Shown here: piece by piece, positions 36,950 through 45,937 of the stretch
How the letters are laid out: each line of letters opens with the position of its first letter
Position numbering within the stretch: position 1 is the first letter of the stretch
Assembly: GCF_024707105.1 (NCBI RefSeq)
Contig: NZ_JANQAJ010000013.1
Location: 248,001-312,000 of the forward strand
Length of the DNA: 64,000 bases
Direction: 5' to 3'
Source: Devosia ginsengisoli
Lineage (GTDB): Bacteria; Pseudomonadota; Alphaproteobacteria; Rhizobiales; Devosiaceae
Made by a program: the position numbers and the translations under genes
Notes under the pieces: model-generated
What the model saw: the letters and a program-made list of their open reading frames with translations, nothing else
Told to the model about the DNA's origin: nothing
The model's database searches: none

Positions 36950-38449
36950 ATGGCCAAGAGCGTCCTCGACAAGGATTTGCAGCGGGTTTCCGGGCTGGAA
37001 GACGCCACCCAGGACCTGTCCCGCGCGCTGGCGACGCCCGGCATTGCCCTGGTCTTCCTGCTGCTGGCAGCAGTCTGGGCCAGCTATGCCGTGGCCGATG
37101 GGCCGATGAGCTATCTCGTGGTCATCGCCGCGGCCATAGCCGGCTACATGGCGCTCAATGTCGGCGCCAATGACGTTGCCAACAATATGGGGCCGGCCGT
37201 CGGCTCCAAGGCCCTCACCATGGGCGGCGCGCTGCTCATCGCCGCCATATTCGAGGCGGCCGGGGCGCTGCTGGCCGGTGGCGACGTGGTCAATACCGTG
37301 GCGCGGGACCTGTTGATCGGCGATGCCATTCCCCCGGCCCAGTTCGTATTGCTGATGATGGCGGCGCTGCTGGCTTCGGCGCTCTGGGTCAACCTGGCGA
37401 CCTATATCGGCGCCCCGGTCTCCACCACCCATGCCGTGGTGGGTGGTGTCGTCGGCGCCGGCGTCGCCGCGTCGGGAATCGGCAGCGTGGCATGGCCGGT
37501 CATTGGCACCATCGCAGCAAGCTGGGTTATCTCCCCCGTCATGGGCGGCTTCTTTGCCGCACTATTGCTGCTGCTGATCAAGCACACCATTACCGACCGC
37601 ATCGACAAGGTGTCCGCCGCACGGATCTGGGTGCCGATCATCGTCGCCGGTATGACCGGCATTTTCGCCATGTATATCGCCACCAAGGGCCTGAGCCGAA
37701 TCTGGAGTCCCGAACTGTCGGTCGTGCTGGTGCTGGGCGTCGGCTTTGCCGCCCTGGGCTGGATCGGCGCCATGCCGCTGGTTCGCCTGCAGTCCATCGG
37801 CATGGAAAACCGCAAGAAACACGTATCGACCCTGTTCCGCCTGCCGCTGGTGGTTGCGGCGGCCTTGCTGTCCTTCGCCCATGGCGCCAACGACGTGGCC
37901 AATGCCATCGGCCCTTTCGCCGCCATCGTGACCACGCTCCAGTCCGGGCAGATGGAAGCCTCGGGTCTGGCCCTGCCCTTCTGGGTATTGGCCATCGGCG
38001 CCATTGGCATTTCGCTGGGCCTGGCGCTGTTCGGACCCCGCCTGATCCGCACCGTGGGCGAGCAGATCACCAAGCTCAACGAAATCCGCGCCTATTGCGT
38101 GGCCCTGTCGGCCGCGGTGACGGTGCTCGTGGCCTCGGCCCTGGGTCTGCCGGTCTCATCGACCCATATCGCCGTGGGCGGCATTTTCGGGGTCGGCTTC
38201 CTGCGTGAATATTATTCCCGCCGCGATCTCGATTTCGCGGCCGTTCCCATCCACGCCAAGCATGTCGATCCGGCCGCGCTGAATGCCACGCCCGAAGACG
38301 CCCTGTCGCGCGAGCGCAAGAGCGAGCGGCGCAAGCTGGTGCGCCGGCAGCACGTGACCGGCATCGCCGCGGCCTGGATCATCACCGTGCCAGCCTCGGC
38401 CGTACTGGCCGCCATACTGTTCTGGATCCTCGATCTGGTGATCGGCTAG
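36950..38449 (+). CDS. pit: Low-affinity inorganic phosphate transporter, Pit family
   Basis: 499 residues with about 10-12 membrane helices and the duplicated PiT signature: MALNVGANDVANNMGPAVGSKALTMG in the first half and SFAHGANDVANAIGPFAAI in the second, plus paired APVSTTHAVVGG and LPVSSTHIAVGG motifs. It carries metal phosphate with H+ into the cell when phosphate is plentiful. The ATG has no Shine-Dalgarno sequence because a Pho box lies directly against it; the message may be leaderless or poorly translated. Divergent from the ilvBN leader. Confidence 0.95.
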   Translation: MAKSVLDKDLQRVSGLEDATQDLSRALATPGIALVFLLLAAVWASYAVADGPMSYLVVIAAAIAGYMALNVGANDVANNMGPAVGSKALTMGGALLIAAIFEAAGALLAGGDVVNTVARDLLIGDAIPPAQFVLLMMAALLASALWVNLATYIGAPVSTTHAVVGGVVGAGVAASGIGSVAWPVIGTIAASWVISPVMGGFFAALLLLLIKHTITDRIDKVSAARIWVPIIVAGMTGIFAMYIATKGLSRIWSPELSVVLVLGVGFAALGWIGAMPLVRLQSIGMENRKKHVSTLFRLPLVVAAALLSFAHGANDVANAIGPFAAIVTTLQSGQMEASGLALPFWVLAIGAIGISLGLALFGPRLIRTVGEQITKLNEIRAYCVALSAAVTVLVASALGLPVSSTHIAVGGIFGVGFLREYYSRRDLDFAAVPIHAKHVDPAALNATPEDALSRERKSERRKLVRRQHVTGIAAAWIITVPASAVLAAILFWILDLVIG

Positions 38450-38459
38450 CGCGTCGGAG

Positions 38460-38954
38460 CTAGGCTGACGGCGCCTGCGACGGGCCGCCCTGAGAGTCCC
38501 GGCGCAATTGCGTCTGCAGCTTCACCGCCAGGCGCGACAGGGCGCTGTCATTGAGCAGCCGCCGCGCCTCGGGCAGCACGGCCCAATGGCGCAGGCGCTG
38601 GTCCATTTCCTTCCAGGTGTCGAGCTGGGTCTCCACAAGCAGCGGATAGAGATCGACATCGACCAGGCTCGACCCGTCGACACTGGCGCTCGACCGGTAG
38701 CTGCCGACCGGCTTGGTGCCGATCTGGCCGTTGACGCCGGCTTCCTCGAGCGCTTCCAGCGCCGCGCTCTCCCAGGGCGTCATGCCCGGCTCGATATCCC
38801 CCTTGGGAAAAATCCAGCGACCGGTACGCCGCGAGGTGATCAGCAGGAAGACCACGCGCCCCTCGACGATGGAATAGGGCAGCGCGCCGGACTGCCGCTG
38901 GCCGGGCATGGTTTCCACCTTCGGACTCCAGTGGCTCAGGAATTCGCGCAGCAT
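38460..38954 (-). CDS. NUDIX hydrolase (diphosphoinositol/diadenosine polyphosphate-type)
   Basis: 164 residues from the ATG at 38954, chosen because GGAGAG lies 5 nt upstream; an ATG four codons earlier lacks such a site. The NUDIX motif reads GDIEPGMTPWESAALEALEEAGVNG, with Leu replacing the Arg but the Glu cluster present, after RRTGRWIFPKG. Family members remove phosphate from dinucleotide or inositol polyphosphates. Convergent with pit. Confidence 0.85.
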   Translation of the reverse strand: MLREFLSHWSPKVETMPGQRQSGALPYSIVEGRVVFLLITSRRTGRWIFPKGDIEPGMTPWESAALEALEEAGVNGQIGTKPVGSYRSSASVDGSSLVDVDLYPLLVETQLDTWKEMDQRLRHWAVLPEARRLLNDSALSRLAVKLQTQLRRDSQGGPSQAPSA

Positions 38955-39023
38955 GGCACTCTCCATCGGATCGACGGCCCGGACAGTCGCATAACGGGCC
39001 TGCTTCTGTCGATGCACCGGCCA

Positions 39024-39048
39024 GCAAAAAGGGCCCCGTAGGGCCCTT
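39024..39048 (-). terminator. Terminator of the cold-shock gene
   Basis: AAGGGCCC pairs with GGGCCCTT across a 4-nt loop and five T follow on the minus strand, just after the stop codon. Confidence 0.85.
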
Positions 39049-39069
39049 CGAAAAACACGACGCCGGCGA

Positions 39070-39285
39070 TTACGGCAGCAGGGTCAGGTTGGTGGCCGAA
39101 ATCTTGCCGTCGCGGCCGGTTTCGAGCTCATAGGTCACCTTGTCGCCTTCATAGAGGCCCTGCAGGCCCGAGCGCTGGACGGCGGAAATGTGGACGAACG
39201 CGTCCTTCTCGCCATTCTCGGGCGAGATGAAACCGTAGCCCTTGGTGGTGTTGAAGAATTTGACGGTACCAGTGATGGTAGCCAT
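39070..39285 (-). CDS. cspA: Cold-shock domain protein
   Basis: 71 residues. A single OB-fold cold-shock domain with both RNA-binding motifs, KGYGFI and DAFVHIS. It melts RNA secondary structure in the cytoplasm. GAGGACAAG precedes the ATG. The long upstream region (about 290 bp to the lipoprotein gene) would allow the long structured 5' leader typical of cold-shock genes, but this was not resolved. The gene symbol is generic. Confidence 0.96.
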   Translation of the reverse strand: MATITGTVKFFNTTKGYGFISPENGEKDAFVHISAVQRSGLQGLYEGDKVTYELETGRDGKISATNLTLLP

Positions 39286-39490
39286 GAACTTGTCCTCGCG
39301 AGTGGACGCCGCCGAGGCGGCTAAGGGTTGAAAACGGGCTATTCTGGCCCGGCCTAAACGATTCACAGATCAGGAGGTAGCCAAGTTCCCGGCCTCTCCG
39401 CCGGTCGATCAGATAGCGCTGCAAGATGTGTCGTCACCAAAAAATATGTCGGCTATCTGTCAGAAATTCAAGGCGTTTCACTGGTCGATG

Positions 39491-39530
39491 AAAAGCCCCC
39501 GATCCAGGAGGGACTCCGGATCGAGGGCCC
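39491..39530 (-). terminator. Terminator of the lipoprotein gene
   Basis: A stem of CGATCC with GGATCG, extended by GG/CC pairs, 46 nt after the lipoprotein stop and followed by CTTTT on the minus strand. Confidence 0.65.
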
Positions 39531-39576
39531 TGGCGCCCTAGGGCGCGTGCAGCATGGGGCGATGCTGCAACTTCTG

Positions 39577-39852
39577 TTAGCCGCGCGGGCAGGTGTCGCG
39601 ATAGCGGCTGCCATCGGCACGTTCGTAGATGCAGATATTGTTGCTGCCGGATACACGGCCGAGCACATTGCCTGCTGCTGCGCCGGCCACGGCGCCAACG
39701 CCAGCCCCTACCAGTGTGCCAACCGCGCTACCGCCGGTAACGCCGGCGCCAACCACGGCGCCGCCAAGGCCGCCAACGACAGCCCCCTGTTGAGTGGTGG
39801 TGCAAGCGGCAAGCGACAGGCAGGTTGCGGCGATGATCAGGAATTTGTGCAT
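39577..39852 (-). CDS. Glycine-zipper outer-membrane lipoprotein
   Basis: 91 residues from the ATG at 39852 with GGAGGG upstream. A type II signal peptide ends in the lipobox LAAC. Residues 24-65 are a Gly/Ala-rich double zipper (VVGGLGGAVVGAGVTGG and LVGAGVGAVAGAAAGN) as in SlyB/17-kDa antigen-like lipoproteins. The C-terminus CIYERADGSRYRDTCPRG has two Cys. Such proteins insert into or stabilise the outer membrane. Confidence 0.9.
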   Translation of the reverse strand: MHKFLIIAATCLSLAACTTTQQGAVVGGLGGAVVGAGVTGGSAVGTLVGAGVGAVAGAAAGNVLGRVSGSNNICIYERADGSRYRDTCPRG

Positions 39853-39922
39853 GGGAAACCCTCCAAAAACTATCGAGGGCAAGAATGCGGCACACCGGCA
39901 TTTGGTTCCGGCTTCATTTTAA

Positions 39923-40297
39923 CTAATTGTGATCGGCTCCGTTCCAGGCCAATCCAGCCACCACGATGGCGAGCCAGCCGCCGATCATACCGAGGCCACC
40001 GAGCGGCGCCGCGCCGGGGAACAGGCCATGCCCGAGCCATTCGCGCATGCCGAGATCGCCGATAAAGATAATCGTGCCCGCCGCCAGCAATGCCGCCGCG
40101 ATGGCAAGCAGCCGGCCCCGCCCCGCCAGCCCCAGGGCCAGCAGTGCCGGGCCATGCGCCAGCCCGATAGCGGCAATGGCGCCCAGGTTCCGCGAATCGC
40201 CATGCGACGCTGCCGCCGCGGCCATCACCCCCATCGCACCGATGAGCCCGGCCAGAGCCAGGGTCAGCCGCCGCATTGCCTCATGTCGTCCGCGCAT
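39923..40297 (-). CDS. DUF423 family small membrane protein
   Basis: 124 residues, or 117 if the ATG at 40276 is used (AGG lies 3 nt before it). Four hydrophobic segments, with AGLIGAMGVMAAAAASHGDSRNLGAIAAIGLAHGPALLALGL as the recognisable DUF423 part. Function unknown in all species. Confidence 0.78.
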   Translation of the reverse strand: MRGRHEAMRRLTLALAGLIGAMGVMAAAAASHGDSRNLGAIAAIGLAHGPALLALGLAGRGRLLAIAAALLAAGTIIFIGDLGMREWLGHGLFPGAAPLGGLGMIGGWLAIVVAGLAWNGADHN

Positions 40298-40376
40298 TTC
40301 CGGGTCTCTCCGCCTGCCCCTCTTCCGCTACCGGGTGGTTTCCTCTAGAGCAATCCCCCGCGAGTAGGACATTGAG

Positions 40377-41789
40377 ATGAACGAACCAGCCACGGTTGCG
40401 TCCGGCGCAGCCGACGCCAGCCTTTCCAGTTCAGCCAGTTGGGGTGCCGAGCTGCGCGCCACCTTCGCGCTGGCCTGGCCGCTGGTCATCGCGCAACTGG
40501 CACAGAATGCGCTGACGGCAACCGACGTCATCATGCTGGGCTGGCTCGGCCCGACCCATCTCGCCGCCGGCACGCTGGCGACCACGTTCCTCATGCCGTT
40601 CCTGGTCTGCGGCATCGGCATCGTTGGCGCCGTGGCGCCACTGGTGGCCCAGGCGCGCGGCGCACGAGACATCAAGGCCGTGCGTCGCGTCGTGCGGCAG
40701 GGCATGTGGGCAGCCATCCTGCTGGCCGCGCTGTTCACGCCCATCCTGCTGCAGATCCGTCCCATCTATGCCGCGCTCGGGCAGGACCCCACGATCACGC
40801 TGATGGCCGAGCAATACATCCAGGTGGGTGTGTGGATGCTGTTTCCGGCGCTCACCATCATCGCACTGCGCTCCCTGCTGTCGGCTTTCGACGCGACGCG
40901 CATCATCCTGCTCGTCACCGTCGGCGGCGTGTTGTTCAACGCCGTTGCCAATTACGGGCTGATCTTTGGCCATTTCGGCCTTCCGCGCCTCGAATTGCGC
41001 GGCGCCGCCATCGCGACCGTACTGGCCAATATCGTCATGTTCGGGCTGATGCTGGCCTATGTGCTGCGCCAGCGCCGCTTCAAGCGCTTCTATGTGCTGA
41101 TGCGCTTCTGGAAGCCGGATTGGCCGCGCTTCCGCGAAATCTTCCGCATCGGCACGCCCATCGGGCTGACCGTGCTGGCCGAGGTCGGCCTCTTCACCGC
41201 CGCGGCACTGCTGATGGGCCTGCTCGGCACCGACGAAGTCGCCGCCCACGCCATTGCCCTGCAATGCGCCTCCATGGCCTTCATGGTGCCCCTGGGGCTG
41301 GGCATTGCTGCCACCGTCCGCACCGGCATGGCCTATGGCCGGGGTGACCCAGAGGGCATCCGCAAGGCCGGCTGGACCGCCTTTGCGCTGGGCACGTCCT
41401 TCATGGCTGTTTCCTGCGTGCTGTTCCTCACGCTGGGCCCGTCCATCGTCTCGCTGTTCCTCGACCCGCGCGTTCCGGAAAATGCCAATGCGCTGGCGCT
41501 GGCCGCCACCTTCCTGGCCGTAGCCGGCCTGTTCCAGCTCGTCGATGGCGCCCAGGTTGTCGCCGCCCATGCGCTGCGCGGCCTGAGCGACACCAAGGTC
41601 CCGATGGTCTTCGCTATTCTGGGCTATTGGGCCATCGGCCTGCCCACCGCCTGGCTGTTCGGCTTCGTCATCGGCTGGCGCGGCGTCGGCATCTGGCTCG
41701 GCCTGGCTGCCGGTCTCGCCGCCGTGGCCGTGGTGCTGGTCACCCGCTTTGCCATGCGCGAACGGCTGGGCCTGCTGCGCCCGCGCTAG
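40377..41789 (+). CDS. MATE family multidrug/toxin efflux transporter
   Basis: 470 residues with 12 membrane segments in two halves. Family features include FALAWPLVIAQLAQNALTATDVIMLGWLGPTHLAAGTLA, VGAVAPLVAQARGARD and IGTPIGLTVLAEVGLFTAAALLMGLLG, where the second half repeats the first. Exports cationic drugs or metabolites using Na+ or H+. Convergent with miaA: both stop codons share the palindrome CTAG at 41786-41789. Confidence 0.95.
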   Translation: MNEPATVASGAADASLSSSASWGAELRATFALAWPLVIAQLAQNALTATDVIMLGWLGPTHLAAGTLATTFLMPFLVCGIGIVGAVAPLVAQARGARDIKAVRRVVRQGMWAAILLAALFTPILLQIRPIYAALGQDPTITLMAEQYIQVGVWMLFPALTIIALRSLLSAFDATRIILLVTVGGVLFNAVANYGLIFGHFGLPRLELRGAAIATVLANIVMFGLMLAYVLRQRRFKRFYVLMRFWKPDWPRFREIFRIGTPIGLTVLAEVGLFTAAALLMGLLGTDEVAAHAIALQCASMAFMVPLGLGIAATVRTGMAYGRGDPEGIRKAGWTAFALGTSFMAVSCVLFLTLGPSIVSLFLDPRVPENANALALAATFLAVAGLFQLVDGAQVVAAHALRGLSDTKVPMVFAILGYWAIGLPTAWLFGFVIGWRGVGIWLGLAAGLAAVAVVLVTRFAMRERLGLLRPR

Positions 41790-42664
41790 ATTTTGCGCCG
41801 CGGCCAATCGCCGAAGCGGTTGCGGAACCACGTCCGCTGCCTCTTGGCATATTGCTGGGTAGCGATGGTCGCCCGCGCGATTGCCTCGTCGCGCCCCAAC
41901 ATACCATCGAGCCAGTCGCCGATCTCGCGCACGCCAATGGCCTTCATGACAGGCAGCGACGGATCGAGGTCGAGCGCGCGCAGCGCCTTCACCTCCTCCA
42001 CCGCCCCGCCATCGAACATCGCTTCAAAACGCCGCGCGATCCGCTCGCGCAGCACGTCGCGATCTGGGTCCAGCACCAGGCGTTCGATATCGACGCCCTC
42101 GAGCAGCCCCGCCTGCGGCGCATCCTGGAAGCTGGACAGCACCCGTCCCGTGGCTCGCTTCACAGCCAGGGCGCGGATCAACCGCTGCGGATCGGCGACC
42201 TTGAGCCGTTCGGCGGTCACGGGATCCTCGCGTTGCAGCAAGGCCAGCCGCTGCTCGCCATCCAGCGCTTGAATCTCTTGTTGAACTTGAAGCGCCAGTG
42301 CCGCCGGGACTTCCGGAATATCGGCGAATCCGTTTAGCAGCGCATCGAAGTAAAGCCCCGTACCACCAACGAAAATCAACAGCCGCGCCGGATCGCTCGC
42401 CGCGATGGTCGCGCGCACCGCGCCAAGCCACTGCCCGGTCGAAAACCGTGTCGCCGCCGGCACCGTGCCATAGAGCCGATGCTCGGCCAGCGCCATTTCT
42501 CCGTCGCTCGGTCGGGCCGTCACCACAGCCAGCGTGTCATAGACCTGCATGGCATCGGCATTGACCACGATACCGTCCTGCTGCTGGGCCATGGCGAGCG
42601 CCAGCGCCGACTTGCCGCTGGCAGTCGGACCCGCTATCAGGACGACGCGCCTGCGACCGCTCAC
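41786..42664 (-). CDS. miaA: tRNA dimethylallyltransferase
   Basis: 292 residues from a GTG at 42664, chosen because GGAGG lies 5 nt upstream; a TTG at 42676 would overlap that site. It adds dimethylallyl to A37 of tRNAs reading UNN codons. P-loop LIAGPTASGKSALALAMAQ, the DAMQVY motif, and the RxTGxxL-like AVKRATGRVLSSFQ are present, ending RQRTWFRNR. Divergent from serB with only 24 bp between the start codons. Confidence 0.96.
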   Translation of the reverse strand: MSGRRRVVLIAGPTASGKSALALAMAQQQDGIVVNADAMQVYDTLAVVTARPSDGEMALAEHRLYGTVPAATRFSTGQWLGAVRATIAASDPARLLIFVGGTGLYFDALLNGFADIPEVPAALALQVQQEIQALDGEQRLALLQREDPVTAERLKVADPQRLIRALAVKRATGRVLSSFQDAPQAGLLEGVDIERLVLDPDRDVLRERIARRFEAMFDGGAVEEVKALRALDLDPSLPVMKAIGVREIGDWLDGMLGRDEAIARATIATQQYAKRQRTWFRNRFGDWPRRKI

Positions 42665-42688
42665 GCATTCCTCCAAAAAGTAGACCTC

Positions 42689-43561
42689 ATGCCGGTTCTC
42701 TGCCTCATCGCCGATCCCGCCGATTCCGAACTAGATCCGGCGCTGGCCGCTGCCGTGGTGAAGCAAACCGGCGGCGAACTCAACTGGCTCAATCATTCCA
42801 TTGCCTGCGAGATCATCGAGCCGAAGTCAACCGATGCGCTGGCCATTGCCCGCGAGATCATCGGCACTATCAGGGTCGATGCCGCGCTGGTTCCGACGGA
42901 CAATCGCCGCAAGCAGATCCTCGTCGCCGACATGGATTCGACCATGATCAACGAGGAATGCATCGACGAACTCGCCGCCGCCCTCGGCATCAAGGACCAG
43001 GTGGCCGCCATCACCGACCGCGCCATGCGCGGCGAGCTCGATTTCGGCCAGGCGCTCGACACGCGCGTCGCGTTGCTCAAGGGGCTGGAGCGCAAGGTGA
43101 TCGAGGAAATCCGCCGCGAGCAGATCACGCTGGCGCCGGGCGGGCGCGCGCTGATCCAGACCATGAAGGAATATGGCGCCTATACCTCGCTGGTTTCGGG
43201 CGGCTTCACCTTCTTTGCCGACTATTTCGCCAAGCGCATCGGCTTTCATGAAGCCATCGCCAATGTGCTCGAATTCGATGGCGACCGCCTGACCGGCACG
43301 GTGGCCAAGCCCATCGTCGACAAGAACACCAAGCGCGAGCGCCTGACGGCCCTGGCCGCCGAACGCAATCTGCCGCTCAGCCAGACCATCGCGGTGGGCG
43401 ATGGCGCCAACGACCTCGACATGATCCGTATCGCCGGGTTCGGGGTGGCCCTGCATGCCAAGCCCGCCGTCGCCGCCGAGGCCGGTATCCGCATCGACCA
43501 CGGCGACCTGACCGCCCTGCTCTACCTGCAGGGCTATAGCGACGAAGACATCGTGCGCTAA
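42689..43561 (+). CDS. serB: Phosphoserine phosphatase
   Basis: 290 residues from the ATG at 42689. HAD phosphatase with the nucleophile motif VADMDSTMINEECIDELA (D81, D83), LVSGGFTFFADYFAKRIGF, the Lys motif and VGDGANDLDMIRIAGFGVALHAKP. An N-terminal ACT-like region of about 70 residues precedes the catalytic domain. It makes L-serine from phosphoserine. Divergent from miaA, ends at a bidirectional terminator. Confidence 0.97.
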   Translation: MPVLCLIADPADSELDPALAAAVVKQTGGELNWLNHSIACEIIEPKSTDALAIAREIIGTIRVDAALVPTDNRRKQILVADMDSTMINEECIDELAAALGIKDQVAAITDRAMRGELDFGQALDTRVALLKGLERKVIEEIRREQITLAPGGRALIQTMKEYGAYTSLVSGGFTFFADYFAKRIGFHEAIANVLEFDGDRLTGTVAKPIVDKNTKRERLTALAAERNLPLSQTIAVGDGANDLDMIRIAGFGVALHAKPAVAAEAGIRIDHGDLTALLYLQGYSDEDIVR

Positions 43562-43578
43562 CACTTCCTTCGGCCAAC

Positions 43579-43609
43579 AAAAAGCCGGCGCATTGCTGCG
43601 CCAGCTTTT
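43579..43609. terminator. Bidirectional terminator between serB and hflC
   Basis: AAAAGC-CGGCGCA-TTGC-TGCGCC-AGCTTTT: a GC-rich stem flanked by A and T tracts, placed between two convergent stop codons so it can serve both genes. Confidence 0.85.
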
Positions 43610-43627
43610 GCATTTCCGGTGAGACGC

Positions 43628-44713
43628 CTACTGGGCTGGTGCCGCAGCAGGCTCCTCGGCAGGGGTCGGGACTTCGGTTCCGATCGTCGGGGTCAGTTCG
43701 GAACCGTCTTCCAGCGTGACGCTGGGAATGGTGGTTTCCTCAATGCCCAGGCCATCCAGCGCCGGTTCGTTGGTCGGCGGTGCGGTGATCGGCGCCGCCG
43801 TCGGCTGGATCGGCGTGGCCAGGTCTGTATTGGCCGCCGGCAATTCACCATTGGAGCCGAAATAGCGGAAGAACTCGCTATCGGGAGACAGGATCATGGT
43901 CGTGCCGGTGTTCACCAACGCGTTGCGATAGGATTCCATCGAGCGATAGAACTCGAAGAATTCCTGATCCTGGCCATAGGCGGCTGCGAACAGCCGGTTG
44001 CGCTCCGCATCGCCCGTACCACGGATGATTTCCGCATCGCGCGTCGCCGCGGCCACGATTTCAACCGCCTGACGATCGGCAATAGCCCGCAGGCTCTGTG
44101 CCTGTTCCTGACCGCGGGCGCGCAGCAGCGCCGCTTCGGCCAGGCGTTCGGCGCGCATACGCTCGAAGGTGGTTGCCGAAACATCGGCGTCGAGATCTGT
44201 GCGCAGGATACGCACGTCCACCACGTCGATACCGAGATTGGCGAGATCGGGGCGGATAAGGTCGCGCGTTTCCTCCATCATCTGCCCGCGTTGATCGGAC
44301 AGGGCGGCACTGAATTCACGCAGACCGTAAACCTGACGCAGAGCCGCATCGAGGCTGGCGCCGATACGGGCTTCCGCAACCGAAAGCTGGCCCGTGGCAC
44401 GCTCACGGAACAGGCGCGGGTCGGAAATGCGGTAGGTCAGGAACGCATCCACCTGGTAGAAGGCGTTGCCCGACACCTGCACGCGCATATTGGCGATATC
44501 GTAGCGCAGCAGGCGATCTTCGATCACCTGAACCGTGTCGACGAAATCCGTCGGAATCTTGAAATAGATGCCCGGTTCGGTGCGGACGTCGGTGATCTGG
44601 CCAAAGCGCATGACGATGGCCTGGTCGCGCTCGTTGACCACGTAGATCGACGAGAAAAACACATAGAGGGCGGCGAGGATGACAACGCCAATGATGATCA
44701 GACGATTGTTCAT
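43628..44713 (-). CDS. hflC: HflC, FtsH protease modulator
   Basis: 361 residues. An N-terminal transmembrane anchor (LIIIGVVILAALYVFFSSIYVV) and an SPFH/band-7 domain (NERDQAIVMRFGQITDVRTEPGIYFKIP) to about residue 190, then a coiled-coil stretch (RMRAERLAEAALLRARGQEQAQSL) and a Pro/Thr-rich tail of about 80 residues, longer than in enterics. It forms the large HflKC periplasmic cage around FtsH. Three nt after the hflK stop: same operon. Confidence 0.96.
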   Translation of the reverse strand: MNNRLIIIGVVILAALYVFFSSIYVVNERDQAIVMRFGQITDVRTEPGIYFKIPTDFVDTVQVIEDRLLRYDIANMRVQVSGNAFYQVDAFLTYRISDPRLFRERATGQLSVAEARIGASLDAALRQVYGLREFSAALSDQRGQMMEETRDLIRPDLANLGIDVVDVRILRTDLDADVSATTFERMRAERLAEAALLRARGQEQAQSLRAIADRQAVEIVAAATRDAEIIRGTGDAERNRLFAAAYGQDQEFFEFYRSMESYRNALVNTGTTMILSPDSEFFRYFGSNGELPAANTDLATPIQPTAAPITAPPTNEPALDGLGIEETTIPSVTLEDGSELTPTIGTEVPTPAEEPAAAPAQ

Positions 44714-44716
44714 GGC

Positions 44717-45829
44717 TTAGTTCCCCGTCGTCGTGTTGGTCGTGGCGCCGGGCCGCAGTTCAGGCAGCGGCAGATAGGGGATTACCCCCTGGCCACCGGC
44801 TCCGGTTTCCACCAGCACCTTTTCCGAACTGCTCATCACCTGCTCCATGGTCTCGAGGAACAGGCGCTTGCGCGTCACTTCGGGGGCGTTGACATATTCG
44901 GCATAGATGGCGTTGAAGCGCTCGGATTCACCGGTCGCTTCCTGCACCACGCGGTTGGTATAGGCGGCGGCTTCTTCACGCAGGGCCGCGGCACGCCCGC
45001 GGGCATCGCCCAACAGGGTATTGGCGTAGGATCGCGCCTCTTCCTGCAGGCGCGTTTCGTCCTGCCGGGCACGCTGCACTTCATTGAAGGCGTCGATGAC
45101 TTCAGACGGCGGACCGGCATTCTCGATCAGGATCTGCGTCACGTTCACGCCCAGACCATAACTGTCGAGCGTCGTGCGGATGATCCGCAGCACTTCCTCG
45201 GAAATACCGCTACGGTCGTCACTATAGATGTCCTGGGCCGGACGACGACCGACCACTTCACGCATGGCGCTTTCAGCAGCGAAGCGGACCATCGATTCCT
45301 GATCGCGGACGTTGAACAGATATTCCTGCGGATTGTCGATCGCCCAGAACACCGAGAATTGCACATTCACGATATTCTGGTCGCCCGAGAGCATCAGTCC
45401 ATCGCTTGCGGCCTGCGACTGGCGCGAACCGTTGGCAGTGGCCGTTCCGATCTGGGTCTGATTAAGCGTGGTCGTCACGCGTTCGACGGTGTCGACCGGC
45501 CACAACAGGAAATGCAGGCCCGGGCCGGCAAGCTCCGGCTTGGGCTTGCCGAAACGCAGTTCGACGCCAACTTCCTGCGGCGCCACGGTATAGACCGAAT
45601 TGGCGCCCCAAAAGGCGAGCACGGCGAGAATGCCGCCGATAATGGCCCAGCGGCCACCGGGAATCCCGCCCTTGAACTGGTCGCGACCGCGGTTGAGAAT
45701 GTCCTCGAGATTGGGCGTATTGCCGCCACCCGGACGCCGTGGGCCACCGCCGCCACCACCGGGCGCCTGCCCCCAGGGGCCGCCATTATTATTGCGGCCA
45801 CCCCCGCCTCCGTTACTCTCCCACGGCAT
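44717..45829 (-). CDS. hflK: HflK, FtsH protease modulator
   Basis: 370 residues. A Gly/Asn/Pro-rich N-terminal tail (GGGRNNNGGPWGQAPGGGGGG), a transmembrane segment near residues 62-82, then the SPFH domain (VAPQEVGVELRFGKPKPELAGPGLHFLLWPVD) and a coiled coil rich in Glu and Arg. Partner of HflC. AAAGGGA precedes the ATG. In many rhizobia folA is next upstream, as here. Confidence 0.96.
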   Translation of the reverse strand: MPWESNGGGGGRNNNGGPWGQAPGGGGGGPRRPGGGNTPNLEDILNRGRDQFKGGIPGGRWAIIGGILAVLAFWGANSVYTVAPQEVGVELRFGKPKPELAGPGLHFLLWPVDTVERVTTTLNQTQIGTATANGSRQSQAASDGLMLSGDQNIVNVQFSVFWAIDNPQEYLFNVRDQESMVRFAAESAMREVVGRRPAQDIYSDDRSGISEEVLRIIRTTLDSYGLGVNVTQILIENAGPPSEVIDAFNEVQRARQDETRLQEEARSYANTLLGDARGRAAALREEAAAYTNRVVQEATGESERFNAIYAEYVNAPEVTRKRLFLETMEQVMSSSEKVLVETGAGGQGVIPYLPLPELRPGATTNTTTGN

Positions 45830-45937
45830 CGCGTCCCTTTCGGATAATTTCGTTTCGTTGACGACTTATATAGGCAAGGGCTTCAACCGATCAATGCGCG
45901 CTGTCCTGTCGTCGCTCGTACACTTTGACGCGGTGGT

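Noticed and set aside
43619-45847. A 742-residue open frame opposite hflC and hflK
   Set aside because: Both hflC and hflK are complete on the other strand; this is an antisense shadow.
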